Assembly: GCF_004000215.1 (NCBI RefSeq)
Contig: NZ_RBVY01000003.1
Coordinates: 62,001-126,000, forward strand
Source of the DNA: Nitratireductor alexandrii
Lineage (GTDB): Bacteria; Pseudomonadota; Alphaproteobacteria; Rhizobiales; Rhizobiaceae
Direction of reading: 5' to 3'
Length of the DNA stretch: 64,000 nt
In this document: positions 49,721-58,956 of the stretch, piece after piece
Numbering within the stretch: the first letter of the stretch is position 1
Layout: every line of letters begins with the position of its first letter
The notes under the pieces: generated by a model
Told to the model about the DNA's origin: nothing
Databases searched by the model: none
The model's input: only the letters and a program-made list of their open reading frames with translations
Program-made: the position numbers and the translations under genes

Positions 49721-50203
49721 ATGCGGATTGCCGTTCATGCCGTGGGCCGGATGAAGGCCGGCCCCGAGGCGGAGCTTGCCGACCGTTTTTTCGATCGCCT
49801 GGCCAAGACCGGCCCGTCCGTCGGCCTGGAATGGGCGGGGCTTTGCGAAACCGCCGAAAGTCGGGCTGGCACGGCAAGCGCGAGAAAGCGCGAGGAAGCC
49901 GCACGCCTGACCGCGCTGCTCGAGCCCGGATCGGCGTTGCTGCTTCTCGACGAGCGCGGCAAGGCGCAGGGATCGCAAGACCTGGCGCGCTGGGTCGCAA
50001 CGACCCGCGACGACGGCTGCCGCCGGCTCGTGGTGGCGATCGGCGGCCCCGACGGCCACGATGCGGCGTTGCGCGACGCCGCCGACCTCGTCCTGTGCAT
50101 GGGCAAGCTCACCTGGCCGCATCAACTGGCGCGCGTCATGATCGCCGAACAGCTCTATCGTTGCGCGACCATCCTGGCCGGCCACCCCTATCATCGCGCC
50201 TGA
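49721..50203 (+). CDS. rlmH: 23S rRNA pseudouridine-1915 N3-methyltransferase RlmH
   Basis: SPOUT-class methyltransferase that uses SAM to methylate pseudouridine 1915 in helix 69 of 23S rRNA on assembled ribosomes. It is 160 residues. MRIAVHAVGRMKAGPEAELA is at the start, LLLDERGKAQGSQDLARW in the middle, VVAIGGPDGH forms the SAM-binding knot, and the closing LTWPHQLARVMIAEQLYRCA with GHPYHR is the family signature. It partners with rsfS as in most bacteria. Confidence 0.95.
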   Translation: MRIAVHAVGRMKAGPEAELADRFFDRLAKTGPSVGLEWAGLCETAESRAGTASARKREEAARLTALLEPGSALLLLDERGKAQGSQDLARWVATTRDDGCRRLVVAIGGPDGHDAALRDAADLVLCMGKLTWPHQLARVMIAEQLYRCATILAGHPYHRA

Positions 50204-50364
50204 CGGCGTGATCGCACGGGCTTGGCCGCCCGCCGCCACAATTTCCGACAAAAGCGAGCCGACCTTGCGCGCGCGTCCACGCGATGCGGTATGGTTGATG
50301 CTTCCTTAACCGGCCGCTCCTAGGGTCGCGACCCGAGAAGCGCCGGCAGGATCAGGGCGAGGTC

Positions 50365-51699
50365 ATGACGAAAAACCGCAGCGACACAAACGGCAGACGC
50401 GGGCTTGTCCTGCTTGCCGCTCTCGCCGTTGCGGTTGCCGGCGCCGCCCCGCTCCTTGCCCAGGACATGGCGACCCTGGAGGAAAAGCGGACCGATACCG
50501 CCTCCGAATACGAGACCGTCTTGCGTCAGATGTCCCTGTCGAAAGAGCGTCTCGATTCGCTTGCGGGCGAGGTCGCGGCGATGCGCAAGGACAATACCGC
50601 GATCACCAGCGCTCTGATCCAGGCGGCGAAGACCGAAAAGAAGCTCTCCAACGACATCGCCGCCATCGAGGTGCGTCTGGAGACGCTGAAGCAGCAGGAA
50701 GACGCGCTGAAAGCCTCGCTTCATGCCCGCCGCGGTGTCCTGGCCGAGGTTTTGGGCGCGCTCCAGCGCATGGGGCTCAATCCGCCGCCCGCCATTCTGG
50801 TCAGGCCCGAGGACGCGCTGTCGTCGGTACGCAGCGCGATCATCCTGGGCGCGGTGGTGCCCGAGTTGAGGGCCGAAACGGAGATCCTGCTCGGCGACCT
50901 CAAGGAACTGGCCGCGCTGCGCAGCGCGATTGCAGGCGAACGCGAGACGCTTTTTGCCACCGTCCAGGATCAGGCTGCGGAGAAAAAGCGGCTGGCGCTT
51001 CTTTTGGAGGAAAAGAGCCGGCTCTTGCGGGCCAGCGAATCAACCCTCGACGAAGAGCGCGAAAAGGCGGCCGCCCTTGCCGCCAAGGCCGGCACTCTCA
51101 AAGAATTGATCGCCTCGATCGAGGCCGAAATCACCGGTGTCCAGGAAGCCGCGCGGGCGGCCCGTCTGGCGGAGGAGGAGCGCAAGCGCCGCGAGGCGGA
51201 GGCTGCGGGCCGCCCGGTGCCCGAGGCCAACCGGCTGGTGACGGGTCTACCCTTTGAGAGTCTTGAGGGAACGGTCGCGCTGCCGGTGTCGGGCACCTTC
51301 GTGCGGCGCTTCGGCGAGAGCGACGGTCTTGGCGGCCATATGGCCGGCGACACGCTTCAAACACAATCCGGCTCTATCGTCACCGCACCTGCCGATGGCA
51401 GTATTTTGTATGCGGGCCCGTTTCGTTCATACGGCCAACTCTTGATAGTCGATGTCGGCGACGGTTATCATGTCGTGCTGGCGGGTATGGCGACCACGAA
51501 CGTTTCCCTGGGCCAGACAGTGTTGTCGGGAGAACCGATCGGCGCCATGGGTGAAGCAAGGGTCGCCAGCGCGGTGACACTGGGAAGTGCGAATAGCAGT
51601 CCGGAACTTTATGTGGAGTTCCGCAAGGATGGCAAACCCGTCGACCCGGCCCCATGGTGGGCCGACCGGGATTCTGGAAGGACGAAAGATGATTCGTAA
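50365..51699 (+). CDS. envC: EnvC-like murein hydrolase activator, degenerate LytM (M23) domain
   Basis: A 444-residue periplasmic protein. A signal peptide (GLVLLAALAVAVAGAAPLLAQ) is followed by a long coiled coil (about 35-280) of the FtsX-interacting type (EEKRTDTASEYETVLRQM, KEEKSRLL-like heptads). The C-terminal LytM fold begins at GHMAGDTLQTQSGSIVTAPA. The second metal motif HLHFE is replaced by ELYVEFRKDG, as in E. coli EnvC (SLYFEIR), so it should not cleave peptidoglycan but activate amidases at division. It overlaps ctpA by 11 bases. Confidence 0.9.
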   Translation: MTKNRSDTNGRRGLVLLAALAVAVAGAAPLLAQDMATLEEKRTDTASEYETVLRQMSLSKERLDSLAGEVAAMRKDNTAITSALIQAAKTEKKLSNDIAAIEVRLETLKQQEDALKASLHARRGVLAEVLGALQRMGLNPPPAILVRPEDALSSVRSAIILGAVVPELRAETEILLGDLKELAALRSAIAGERETLFATVQDQAAEKKRLALLLEEKSRLLRASESTLDEEREKAAALAAKAGTLKELIASIEAEITGVQEAARAARLAEEERKRREAEAAGRPVPEANRLVTGLPFESLEGTVALPVSGTFVRRFGESDGLGGHMAGDTLQTQSGSIVTAPADGSILYAGPFRSYGQLLIVDVGDGYHVVLAGMATTNVSLGQTVLSGEPIGAMGEARVASAVTLGSANSSPELYVEFRKDGKPVDPAPWWADRDSGRTKDDS

Positions 51700-53014
51700 G
51701 TTGTCGCTTCTTCTTGCCGGCGCCTTGATGGGCGCCTCCGCGATGAGCGTCGTTTACGGCCCAACGGGCTCTTCCGCGATCGCGGCCAGTTCGGAAACCT
51801 ATCGCCATCTTGCGGTTTTCGGCGACATTTTCGAGCGCGTGCGCGCCCAATACGTGACGCCGCCTGAGGACAAGAATCTGGTCGAGAGCGCCATCAACGG
51901 CATGCTCACCTCGCTCGATCCGCATTCTTCCTATCTCAATCCGGACGCCGCCAAGGACATGCGGGTCCAGACCAAGGGCGAGTTCGGCGGCCTCGGCATC
52001 GAGGTCACCATGGAAAACGAACTGGTCAAGGTGATCACGCCGATCGACGACACCCCGGCGGCCCGCGCTGGCGTGCTTGCCGGCGACCTGATCGCCGAGA
52101 TCGATGGCGAGGACGTGCGCGGCCTCAACCTGTCGGACGCTGTCGAGCGCATGCGCGGCGCCGTCGACACGCCGATCGAGCTGACGATCCTGCGCGAGGG
52201 CGCGGTCGAGCCGATCAAGATCACGATCGTGCGTGCCATCATCAAGGTCAGGGCCGTCAAATACCGCGTCGAGGGCGACGTCGGCTATGTGAAGATCGCC
52301 TCCTTCACCGAAAAGACCTTCGACGATCTGCAGGCGGCCATCGCCGACATCGAAAGCGAGGTCCCGGCCGACAAGCTGAAAGGGTTCGTGCTCGACCTGC
52401 GGCTCAATCCGGGTGGTCTGCTCGACCAGGCGGTGAGCGTCTCGGACGCGTTCCTCGATCGCGGCGAGATCGTCTCCACCCGCGGCCGCGATCCCAAGGA
52501 CGTTGTTCGCTTCGATGCGCGTGCCGGCGATCTGACCGGCGGCAAGCCGCTGATCGTGATGGTCAATGGCGGCTCGGCGAGCGCCTCGGAGATTGTCGCC
52601 GGCGCCCTTCAGGACCATCGCCGTGCAACCGTGCTCGGCACGCGCTCCTTCGGCAAAGGATCGGTTCAGACCATCATCCCGCTGGCCGAGAATGGCGCCC
52701 TGCGCTTGACCACCGCGCTCTATTACACGCCGGCCGGCAAATCGATCCAGGGCAAGGGCATCACCCCCGACATCCGTGTCGAACAACCGCTTCCGGACGA
52801 ATTGCTCGGACGTGACGTGACCCGCGGCGAATCGGATCTGCGCGGCCATATCAAGGGCGACGAGGAAAACGAGGAAGGCTCGGGCTCGGCAGCCTATGTG
52901 CCGCCGGAAGCCAAGGACGACGTCCAGCTTACCCACGCGCTCGAGCTGTTGCGCGGCGAGAAGACCGATCCGGCCTTTCCGCCCAATCCAGACCAGGCGG
53001 TCCTCAACCAGTAA
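51689..53014 (+). CDS. ctpA: Carboxy-terminal processing protease CtpA (S41)
   Basis: A 441-residue periplasmic S41 serine protease. It has a signal peptide (RKLSLLLAGALMGASAMSVV), a PDZ domain at about 85-170 (GEFGGLGIEVTMENELVKVI, PAARAGVLAGDLI), and the protease core with catalytic Ser in VNGGSASASEIVAGALQDHR and Lys in GTRSFGKGSVQTI. It processes periplasmic proteins and in many bacteria tunes peptidoglycan hydrolases, in keeping with envC directly upstream. ATG 51689 has GGAAGGA upstream and overlaps envC. The C-terminal tail is acidic. Confidence 0.95.
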   Translation: MIRKLSLLLAGALMGASAMSVVYGPTGSSAIAASSETYRHLAVFGDIFERVRAQYVTPPEDKNLVESAINGMLTSLDPHSSYLNPDAAKDMRVQTKGEFGGLGIEVTMENELVKVITPIDDTPAARAGVLAGDLIAEIDGEDVRGLNLSDAVERMRGAVDTPIELTILREGAVEPIKITIVRAIIKVRAVKYRVEGDVGYVKIASFTEKTFDDLQAAIADIESEVPADKLKGFVLDLRLNPGGLLDQAVSVSDAFLDRGEIVSTRGRDPKDVVRFDARAGDLTGGKPLIVMVNGGSASASEIVAGALQDHRRATVLGTRSFGKGSVQTIIPLAENGALRLTTALYYTPAGKSIQGKGITPDIRVEQPLPDELLGRDVTRGESDLRGHIKGDEENEEGSGSAAYVPPEAKDDVQLTHALELLRGEKTDPAFPPNPDQAVLNQ

Positions 53015-53019
53015 CCATC

Positions 53020-53049
53020 CGGCGCCGGCGGCTCGACCCTCCGGCGCCG
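53020..53049 (+). terminator. GC-rich hairpin after ctpA
   Basis: CGGCGCCGG (53020-53028) can pair with CCGGCGCCG (53041-53049) around a 12-base loop, 5 bases after the ctpA stop. No T-run follows, so it may be a pause, an attenuator or a partial terminator. Confidence 0.4.
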
Positions 53050-53102
53050 TTCGCCCGATATCTCGACACCTGCGGATCATTCCCGCCTGAAAGGCTCCCG
53101 GC

Positions 53103-54266
53103 TTGCCGCTCGACAAGCAGATCGAACGCCCTCTCGGTCAGCACGGCGCGCGACCGGCCAGGCGGCCGTGGTCGGCGCCCAGCGTGGCCCAGATCGCCGG
53201 CGCTGCGAGCCTGTGTCTCGTCGCGGCGGCCGGGTTATGGGTTGCCTTGCTGCCCGATCCATGGCGCCAGCCCGCCGAGATCGTGTCGATGGAGACCGCG
53301 CAGCAATCCGCTCCGCAACCACCCGCCGAAACGACCGTCGCGCCGGCCAAGGAAACGACCGCGCCATCCCCCTCCATCATACGCGCCCCCGAACGACCGG
53401 CAGACACGTCCGGCCCGAACGTGATCGTCATCCGCGACCCCTCGGCTATCGGCCAGGATCTGCGGGTCGCCCACCTGCCCGACCGGGCTCTCCTGGAACA
53501 GTCAGAACATGGACCGCTGCCGGTCCGGGCCGATGACGGGCGCCGCCCGTTCGACGTCTATGCGCGACCGTGGTCGGGCGCGCGCGGCGCGCGCGTGGCG
53601 ATCGTGATCGGCGGCATGGCCCTGTCGCAGACCGGCACCCAGGCCGCGATCGCCAAGCTGCCGCCCGAAATCACCCTCGCCTTCGCCCCGCAGGGCAACT
53701 CGATCGGCCGCTGGATGCAGGCCGCGCGGCGCGAGGGGCACGAGATCCTGATGCAATTGCCACTCGAGCCGTTCGATTATCCGCGCGTCAATCCCGGCCG
53801 CGACACACTGACGACCGAGGCCTCGACCGAGCAGAACATCGACACCCTGCACAATGTTCTGGGCCGCACGACGAACTATGTCGGTGTGATGAACTATATG
53901 GGCGCGCGCTTCACGGGCGAGGAAACAGCCTTCGCGCCCGTCATGCGCGATCTCGGCGCCCGCGGGCTGCTTTATCTCGACGACGGTTCGTCCGCGCGCA
54001 GCCTTGCCGGTGAGCTGGCGGCCAAGAACCGGGTTCCTTATGCCGAGGGCGACACGACGATCGACCAGCGCCGCGATCGGGCCGCCATCCTGGAAAAGCT
54101 CGACGAACTGGAACGGACCGCCCGCGCCCGCGGCTTCGCGCTCGGCACCGGTTCGGCCTTCGACGTCACGGTCGAAACCGTGGCCTCGTGGGTGGCGGAG
54201 GCCAGGAAACGCGGCATCGAGATCGTGCCGGTCTCCGCGCTCGCCGCCGATCCAGAAAAAAGGTAA
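53103..54266 (+). CDS. Divergent polysaccharide deacetylase family protein (YibQ-like)
   Basis: A 387-residue protein with one N-terminal membrane helix (IAGAASLCLVAAAGLWVALL), a Pro/Thr-rich linker (about 60-100) and a C-terminal divergent polysaccharide deacetylase domain (RVAIVIGGMALSQTGTQAAI, ITLAFAPQGNSIGRWMQAAR, NYMGARFTGEETAFAPVMRD, LLYLDDGSSARS). Function is unproven; the usual neighbour set envC-ctpA suggests envelope work. TTG 53103 is taken as start because the family begins with a similar DxxIERPLGQ motif; ATG is not available upstream of the helix. Confidence 0.88.
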   Translation: MPLDKQIERPLGQHGARPARRPWSAPSVAQIAGAASLCLVAAAGLWVALLPDPWRQPAEIVSMETAQQSAPQPPAETTVAPAKETTAPSPSIIRAPERPADTSGPNVIVIRDPSAIGQDLRVAHLPDRALLEQSEHGPLPVRADDGRRPFDVYARPWSGARGARVAIVIGGMALSQTGTQAAIAKLPPEITLAFAPQGNSIGRWMQAARREGHEILMQLPLEPFDYPRVNPGRDTLTTEASTEQNIDTLHNVLGRTTNYVGVMNYMGARFTGEETAFAPVMRDLGARGLLYLDDGSSARSLAGELAAKNRVPYAEGDTTIDQRRDRAAILEKLDELERTARARGFALGTGSAFDVTVETVASWVAEARKRGIEIVPVSALAADPEKR

Positions 54267-54275
54267 TACCGCAGA

Positions 54276-54800
54276 ATGGCAAAAGACAAGACTGCGGCGC
54301 GCCCTGAAGCGCTGCCCTACCGGCGCTGTGTCGGCATCGTGGTGTTGAACCGGGACGGCCATGCATGGGTGGGCCGGCGCATCCATGTTGCCGATGGCGA
54401 GATGACCGGCGCGGACAAGCTCTGGCAAATGCCGCAAGGCGGGATCGACAAGGGCGAGGAGCCGCTTTTGGCCGCGCGGCGCGAACTGTTCGAGGAGACC
54501 GGCATGAAGACGGTCAGCCTGCTCGCCGAGGCGCCGCAATGGATCGACTACGATCTGCCCGATCATCTCGTCGGCGTCGCGTTGAAGGGCAAGTATCGCG
54601 GCCAGACCCAAAAATGGTTCGCCTTCCGTTTCGAGGGCGCCGACAGCGAAATCCGCATCAACCCGCCGCCCGGCGGACACGAGGCTGAATTCGACGCCTG
54701 GGCCTGGAAACCGCTTAGCGACCTGCCCGACCTGATCGTGCCGTTCAAGCGCGGGGTCTACGACGCGGTGATCGCCGCTTTCCGGCACCTCGCTGCCTGA
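54276..54800 (+). CDS. rppH: RNA pyrophosphohydrolase RppH
   Basis: Nudix enzyme that removes pyrophosphate from the 5' end of mRNAs and so starts their decay by RNase E. It is 174 residues. [20 protein letters not shown] and [20 protein letters not shown], then RELFEETGM, make up the RppH-type nudix box; [17 protein letters not shown] and [20 protein letters not shown] are also RppH hallmarks. It lies 9 bases after the deacetylase-like gene. Confidence 0.94.
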   Translation: MAKDKTAARPEALPYRRCVGIVVLNRDGHAWVGRRIHVADGEMTGADKLWQMPQGGIDKGEEPLLAARRELFEETGMKTVSLLAEAPQWIDYDLPDHLVGVALKGKYRGQTQKWFAFRFEGADSEIRINPPPGGHEAEFDAWAWKPLSDLPDLIVPFKRGVYDAVIAAFRHLAA

Positions 54801-54804
54801 ACGG

Positions 54805-54829
54805 CGCTCCCGGCCGACGGCCGGGAGCG
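54805..54829. terminator. Hairpin between convergent rppH and formyltransferase-like genes
   Basis: Perfect 11-bp stem CGCTCCCGGCC / GGCCGGGAGCG with a GAC loop, between two convergent stop codons (54800 and 54831). No T-run is present on either side, but position and stability suggest a shared bidirectional terminator. Confidence 0.6.
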
Positions 54830-54830
54830 G

Positions 54831-55634
54831 CTACCACACACCGCGTGTCAGCCCCGTCCACAGATAGGACCAGATGGTGGGATGATACCATTGTCGCGAC
54901 GGGCCCTCGGGCGCGCGCGGCGCGAGCCTTCCCGCGAGCGCATCCGCCACCGCATCCGCGCACATCTCGCGCGACAGCGCCGCCAACCGGTGCGCATAGG
55001 TCATGATCGTGTCGCCCGGTTCGGGCGATCCGCGCACCTGGCGCACGATCATGCCGGTGTCGACGCCGGCATCGACCAGCTGCACGGTGGCGCCGAAATT
55101 CTCCCGGTCGCCCTCGGCCAGCGCCCAATAGCCGCCATTCATGCCGCGATAGGCCGGCGTGATGCCGGCATGATAGTTGAGCACCGGACAGGACAGCCGC
55201 GCCAGCACCCACGGCCTGACGATGCGGCAGCCGGCCAGAAGCACGACACGCGGCTCCAGCCGGTCGATTTCCCGCACGAATGCATCGCTGTTGACCGACT
55301 CGACTTTTATGATCCTTTGTTCGGATGCCGGCTCGGGCTCGAGTTTCGCCGCCGCCACGATTCCGGCGATCCGACGCGCCGACAGGCGTTTGCCGAGCCG
55401 GATCAAAACCATCGTGCCGAATTGGCCGGCGAGAGAGATCCAGCCGGTCATCCGCGCCCGACGGCGCAGAAAGGCAAGCTGCGGCTCGCCTTCCTCCTCG
55501 ATCACATCGATCGCTCCGAACCGCCGTGCGAGCGCATTGACGATGATCCAGGGATAGGGTCCGCCAGCCGTCACCACGCAAACGCCGGAGCGCGCGTGAT
55601 CGTCGGGGCTCGTGGGATCGCCTCCCTCAGGCAC
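54831..55634 (-). CDS. Formyltransferase-fold protein
   Basis: A 267-residue protein with the formyl transferase N-terminal fold (methionyl-tRNA formyltransferase/PurN type). The active-site region is visible as CPVLNYHAGITPAYRGMNGG (the His of the NxHxSxLP motif) and ATVQLVDAGVDTGMIVRQ (catalytic Asp). It lacks the C-terminal domain of Fmt. The substrate may be an amino sugar or other amine, as in related carbohydrate formyltransferases. The start is uncertain: GTG 55634 is the longest option, with little RBS support. Confidence 0.8.
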   Translation of the reverse strand: MPEGGDPTSPDDHARSGVCVVTAGGPYPWIIVNALARRFGAIDVIEEEGEPQLAFLRRRARMTGWISLAGQFGTMVLIRLGKRLSARRIAGIVAAAKLEPEPASEQRIIKVESVNSDAFVREIDRLEPRVVLLAGCRIVRPWVLARLSCPVLNYHAGITPAYRGMNGGYWALAEGDRENFGATVQLVDAGVDTGMIVRQVRGSPEPGDTIMTYAHRLAALSREMCADAVADALAGRLAPRAPEGPSRQWYHPTIWSYLWTGLTRGVW

Positions 55635-55709
55635 GCAGGCGGGCCGTGTCGACGGGCCTTCTCCACGCCGCGTGGCGGTGACGGGCGAGCAAGCGGGCCA
55701 CGGTGTTCG

Positions 55710-56108
55710 TCATGAGCCCGGCTGCGCTCCGGCCAGTTCGTCGATGATCGGGCAATCCGGCCGGTGATCGCCGTGGCAATGCGCCACCAGGTGGCTGAGT
55801 ACGTCGCGCAAGCCTTTGAGTTCTGCGATCTTGCGGTCGATCTCGACCAGTTTCGCCGTCGCGATCGACTTGACGTCGGCGCTCTCGCGGCCGGTATCGT
55901 CGTACAACGACAGCAATTGCCGGCATTCCGAAACGGTGAAACCCAATCCCCGCGCGCGCTGCACGAAACGCAGCCGGTGCACGTCGGAGGTCGAATAATC
56001 GCGATAGCCATTGTCGCCGCGGTCCGGCTTCAAAAGCCCGATATCCTCGTAGTAGCGGATCGTCTTGGCCGGCAGGCCGGACCGTTCGGAAGCGATGCCG
56101 ATATTCAT
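55710..56108 (-). CDS. cueR: Copper-responsive MerR-family regulator CueR
   Basis: A 132-residue Cu(I)-sensing activator. The winged helix N-terminus MNIGIASERSGLPAKTIRYY leads to a dimerisation helix. The metal-binding loop is Cys111 and Cys119 in AHCHGDHRPDCPII, the pattern of E. coli CueR (Cys112, Cys120) and not of Hg or Zn sensors. It is downstream of copA on the same strand with a CueR box just before its own ATG, so it is autoregulated. It should activate copA under copper excess. Confidence 0.92.
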   Translation of the reverse strand: MNIGIASERSGLPAKTIRYYEDIGLLKPDRGDNGYRDYSTSDVHRLRFVQRARGLGFTVSECRQLLSLYDDTGRESADVKSIATAKLVEIDRKIAELKGLRDVLSHLVAHCHGDHRPDCPIIDELAGAQPGS

Positions 56109-56136
56109 CTCATCAGTTCCCGTTCAACAGCACAAA

Positions 56137-56156
56137 CCTTCCCAAAACAGGAAGCC
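56137..56156 (-). promoter_or_regulatory. CueR box upstream of cueR
   Basis: On the plus strand, CCTTCC-CAAAACA-GGAAGCC: a CTTCC-N7-GGAAG dyad with the same 7-base spacer as the E. coli copA CueR operator. It lies about 30-50 bases before the cueR ATG, in the 73-base gap behind copA. Confidence 0.7.
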
Positions 56157-56181
56157 TCATCAATCTGGCCCATCGACCGTC

Positions 56182-58698
56182 CTATTTCAAGTCGAGACTG
56201 CGCAACCGCAGCGCGTTGCCGATGACGGAAACCGATGACAGGCTCATCGCCGCCGCCGCGATCATCGGCGACAACAACATGCCGAACAGCGGATAAAGGA
56301 TGCCGGCGGCCACCGGAACGCCGAGCGCATTGTAGACGAAGGCGAAGAACAGGTTCTCGCGAATATTGCGGATTGTCGCCCTGGCCAGCGTGCGGGCGCG
56401 CACAATGCCGTTGAGGTCGCCCTTGACCAGCGTGATGCCGGCGCTTTCCACCGCAACGTCGGCGCCGGTGCCCATGGCGATGCCGACGTCGGCGGCGGCC
56501 AGCGCCGGCGCATCGTTGACGCCGTCGCCGGCCATGGCGACCTTTGCGCCACCGGCGCGCAACTCCTCGATCAGCGCCTGCTTCTGCTCCGGCAGCAATC
56601 CGGCCCGGATATCGTCGATGCCCAACGTCCTGGCGACGGCGCTGGCGGTTCGCTCATTGTCGCCCGTCGCCATGATCACGGTGAGGCCACTTTCGTGCAG
56701 TGCCCGGATCGCGGCGGGCGTGGTTTCCTTGATCGGGTCGGCCACCGCCACGATCCCGCCAAGACGCTCGTCCACGGCGACGAACATCGCCGTCTTGCCG
56801 TCGGCGCGCAGGTCGTCGGCCCTGGCCTCGAGCGCCGCGGTGTCGATTCCCAGATCCTCCATCATCGCCCGGTTGCCGAGCGCCACTTTGCGACCTTTTA
56901 CATGGCCGTGCACGCCCTTGCCTGTCACGGCATCGAAATCCTCGGCATCGGCAAGGGAAAGGTCGCGCTGGCGCGCGCCCTCAACGATCGCCTCGGCGAG
57001 CGGATGCTCGGAACCTTTTTCCACGCTCGCGGCCAGACCCAATATGTCGTCCTCGTCGAAGCCGTCGGCCGCGATCACGTCGGTGAGTTTCGGCCGGCCC
57101 TCGGTCAGCGTGCCGGTCTTGTCGACGATCAGCGTATCGACGGCGGCGAACCGTTCCAGCGCCTCGGCATCCTTGATCAGCACGCCGGCCTGCGCGCCGC
57201 GCCCGGTCGCCGTCATGATCGACATCGGCGTGGCCAGCCCGAGCGCGCACGGACAGGCGATGATCAGCACCGACACGGCGGCGAGAATGGCGTAGACCAT
57301 GCTGGGCGCTGGACCGAACAGCGCCCACACCCCAAACGCCATCACCGCGACCAGCACCACGGCGGGAACGAAGTAGAAGGACACCCGGTCGGCCAGGCCC
57401 TGGATCGGCGCGCGTGAGCGTTGCGCCTTGGCGACCATGTCCACGATCTGCGACAACACCGTGTCGGCGCCGACCCTGTGCGCCTCGATCACCAGCGTGC
57501 CGCTGCGGTTGAGCGTGCCGGCGGTGACCTGATCGCCCTCGACCTTTTCGACCGGCACGGCTTCGCCGGTGATCATCGATTCGTCGATCGACGTGCGCCC
57601 TTCCAGCACCGCGCCGTCGACGGGTACGCTGCCGCCGGGCCGCACCCGGAGCCTGTCGCCCTCCACGATCGATTGGAGCGGCACGTCTTCCTCGTTGCCG
57701 TCGGCGTCGATCCGGCGCGCCGTCTTCGGCGCCAGATCAAGCAAAGCGCGGATCGCCGAGCCGGTGCGCTCGCGCGCCCTCAATTCCAGAACCTGGCCGA
57801 CGAAGATCAAGGCGACGATCACTGCGGCCGCCTCGAAATAGACCGGCACGGCGCCGCCATGGTTGCGGAACTGCTGCGGAAACAGTTCCGGAAACAGCGT
57901 CGCCACGACGCTGTAGAGATAGGCCGTGCCGACGCCGATCGAAATCAGGGTCCACATATTCGGGCTGCGGTTGACGATCGACTGATAGCCGCGCACGAAG
58001 AACGGCGCCGCCGCCCACAGCACGACCGGGGTCGCCAGAACCAGCTCGATCCACACCGCAAGGCGGTTTCCGAGCCAGTCTCGAACCGGCAGGCCGACCA
58101 TCGGCCCCATGGCGATGATCAAAAGCGGCACCGAAAGCACGCCGCTCACCCAAAGCCGGCGGGTGAAGTCGACCAGTTCGGGATTGGGACCCTCCTCGCC
58201 CGACGGCACACCCATCGGCTCGAGCGCCATGCCGCATTTCGGGCACGCGCCCGGCCCCTCGCGCACGATTTCGGGATGCATCGGGCAGGTATAGAGCGTG
58301 CCCTTGGGCATCGGCTCGGGTTCGGCGCGCCCGTCGAGATAGGTTTGCGGCTCAGCCCGGAATTTTTCCAGACAGCGGGCCGAGCAGAAATAATATCCCG
58401 TGCCGTCGTGGCGGTAAAAATGCGCCGCGCTGGCACGATCCACATCCATGCCGCAGACCGGATCGGTCGCGCCGATATGATCCGCCGGCGCGCCCTTGAA
58501 AGCGTCTCGACAGCTTTGCGAACAGAAATAATAGACGTGACCGGCATGCTCGAGACTTCGCGTCTCGTTGCCCGGATCGACCAGCATGCCGCACACAGGG
58601 TCGCGCACGACGCCGTCGTCCGCGTCCGAAACCCCTTTATGGCCACCGCAACATGCGGCCGGCTTCGCGCCTGGGGAATTTTTCTCCTGTCGGCTCAT
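56182..58698 (-). CDS. copA: Cu(I)-exporting P1B-type ATPase with two YHS domains
   Basis: An 838-residue copper efflux ATPase. Order: YHS domain 1 (about 30-72, VVRDPVCGMLVDPGNETRS), YHS domain 2 (76-120, TDPVCGMDVDR), a heavy-metal-binding domain (135-162, YTCPMHPEIVREGPGACPKC), then the P-type ATPase core. The core has the CPC metal site (VLIIACPCALGLATPMS), phosphorylation site VDKTGTLTEGRPK, SEHPLAEAI, MATGDNERTAS and GDGVNDAPALAAADVGIAMG. The end has YNALGVPVAAG and MSLSSVSVIGNALRLRS, the Cu(I) (P1B-1) signatures. There is no CxxC HMA domain. ATG 58698 is preferred since a CueR box lies just upstream. Confidence 0.94.
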   Translation of the reverse strand: MSRQEKNSPGAKPAACCGGHKGVSDADDGVVRDPVCGMLVDPGNETRSLEHAGHVYYFCSQSCRDAFKGAPADHIGATDPVCGMDVDRASAAHFYRHDGTGYYFCSARCLEKFRAEPQTYLDGRAEPEPMPKGTLYTCPMHPEIVREGPGACPKCGMALEPMGVPSGEEGPNPELVDFTRRLWVSGVLSVPLLIIAMGPMVGLPVRDWLGNRLAVWIELVLATPVVLWAAAPFFVRGYQSIVNRSPNMWTLISIGVGTAYLYSVVATLFPELFPQQFRNHGGAVPVYFEAAAVIVALIFVGQVLELRARERTGSAIRALLDLAPKTARRIDADGNEEDVPLQSIVEGDRLRVRPGGSVPVDGAVLEGRTSIDESMITGEAVPVEKVEGDQVTAGTLNRSGTLVIEAHRVGADTVLSQIVDMVAKAQRSRAPIQGLADRVSFYFVPAVVLVAVMAFGVWALFGPAPSMVYAILAAVSVLIIACPCALGLATPMSIMTATGRGAQAGVLIKDAEALERFAAVDTLIVDKTGTLTEGRPKLTDVIAADGFDEDDILGLAASVEKGSEHPLAEAIVEGARQRDLSLADAEDFDAVTGKGVHGHVKGRKVALGNRAMMEDLGIDTAALEARADDLRADGKTAMFVAVDERLGGIVAVADPIKETTPAAIRALHESGLTVIMATGDNERTASAVARTLGIDDIRAGLLPEQKQALIEELRAGGAKVAMAGDGVNDAPALAAADVGIAMGTGADVAVESAGITLVKGDLNGIVRARTLARATIRNIRENLFFAFVYNALGVPVAAGILYPLFGMLLSPMIAAAAMSLSSVSVIGNALRLRSLDLK

Positions 58699-58744
58699 GA
58701 TGATGGCTCCCGGTCTGCTGACTGTTCCGCCAGCCGCTTCTGAA

Positions 58745-58764
58745 GCTTCCAGAGACAGGAAGGT
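58745..58764 (-). promoter_or_regulatory. CueR box upstream of copA
   Basis: On the minus strand ACCTTCC-TGTCTCT-GGAAGC, the same CTTCC-N7-GGAAG design as the box before cueR. It ends 46 bases before the copA ATG at 58698. Its position excludes the longer in-frame start upstream (to 58941). Confidence 0.8.
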
Positions 58765-58956
58765 CAAGCGGCAATTTGCGGACGACGAGCCCCGCGCCGG
58801 CAAGTCCGGCCGAACCCGCAGCCAAGACGAAAACCAACGCCGGCGGCCGGCAAAGGTTCCCGCAGACCGTCCTGCCCGGTCTTCGCCGGAGGCCGAACGC
58901 CGCGCCGTCGCCCGCACTCGGTCGCGAGACCCGGCGGCCATCCGTCACGCACGTGG

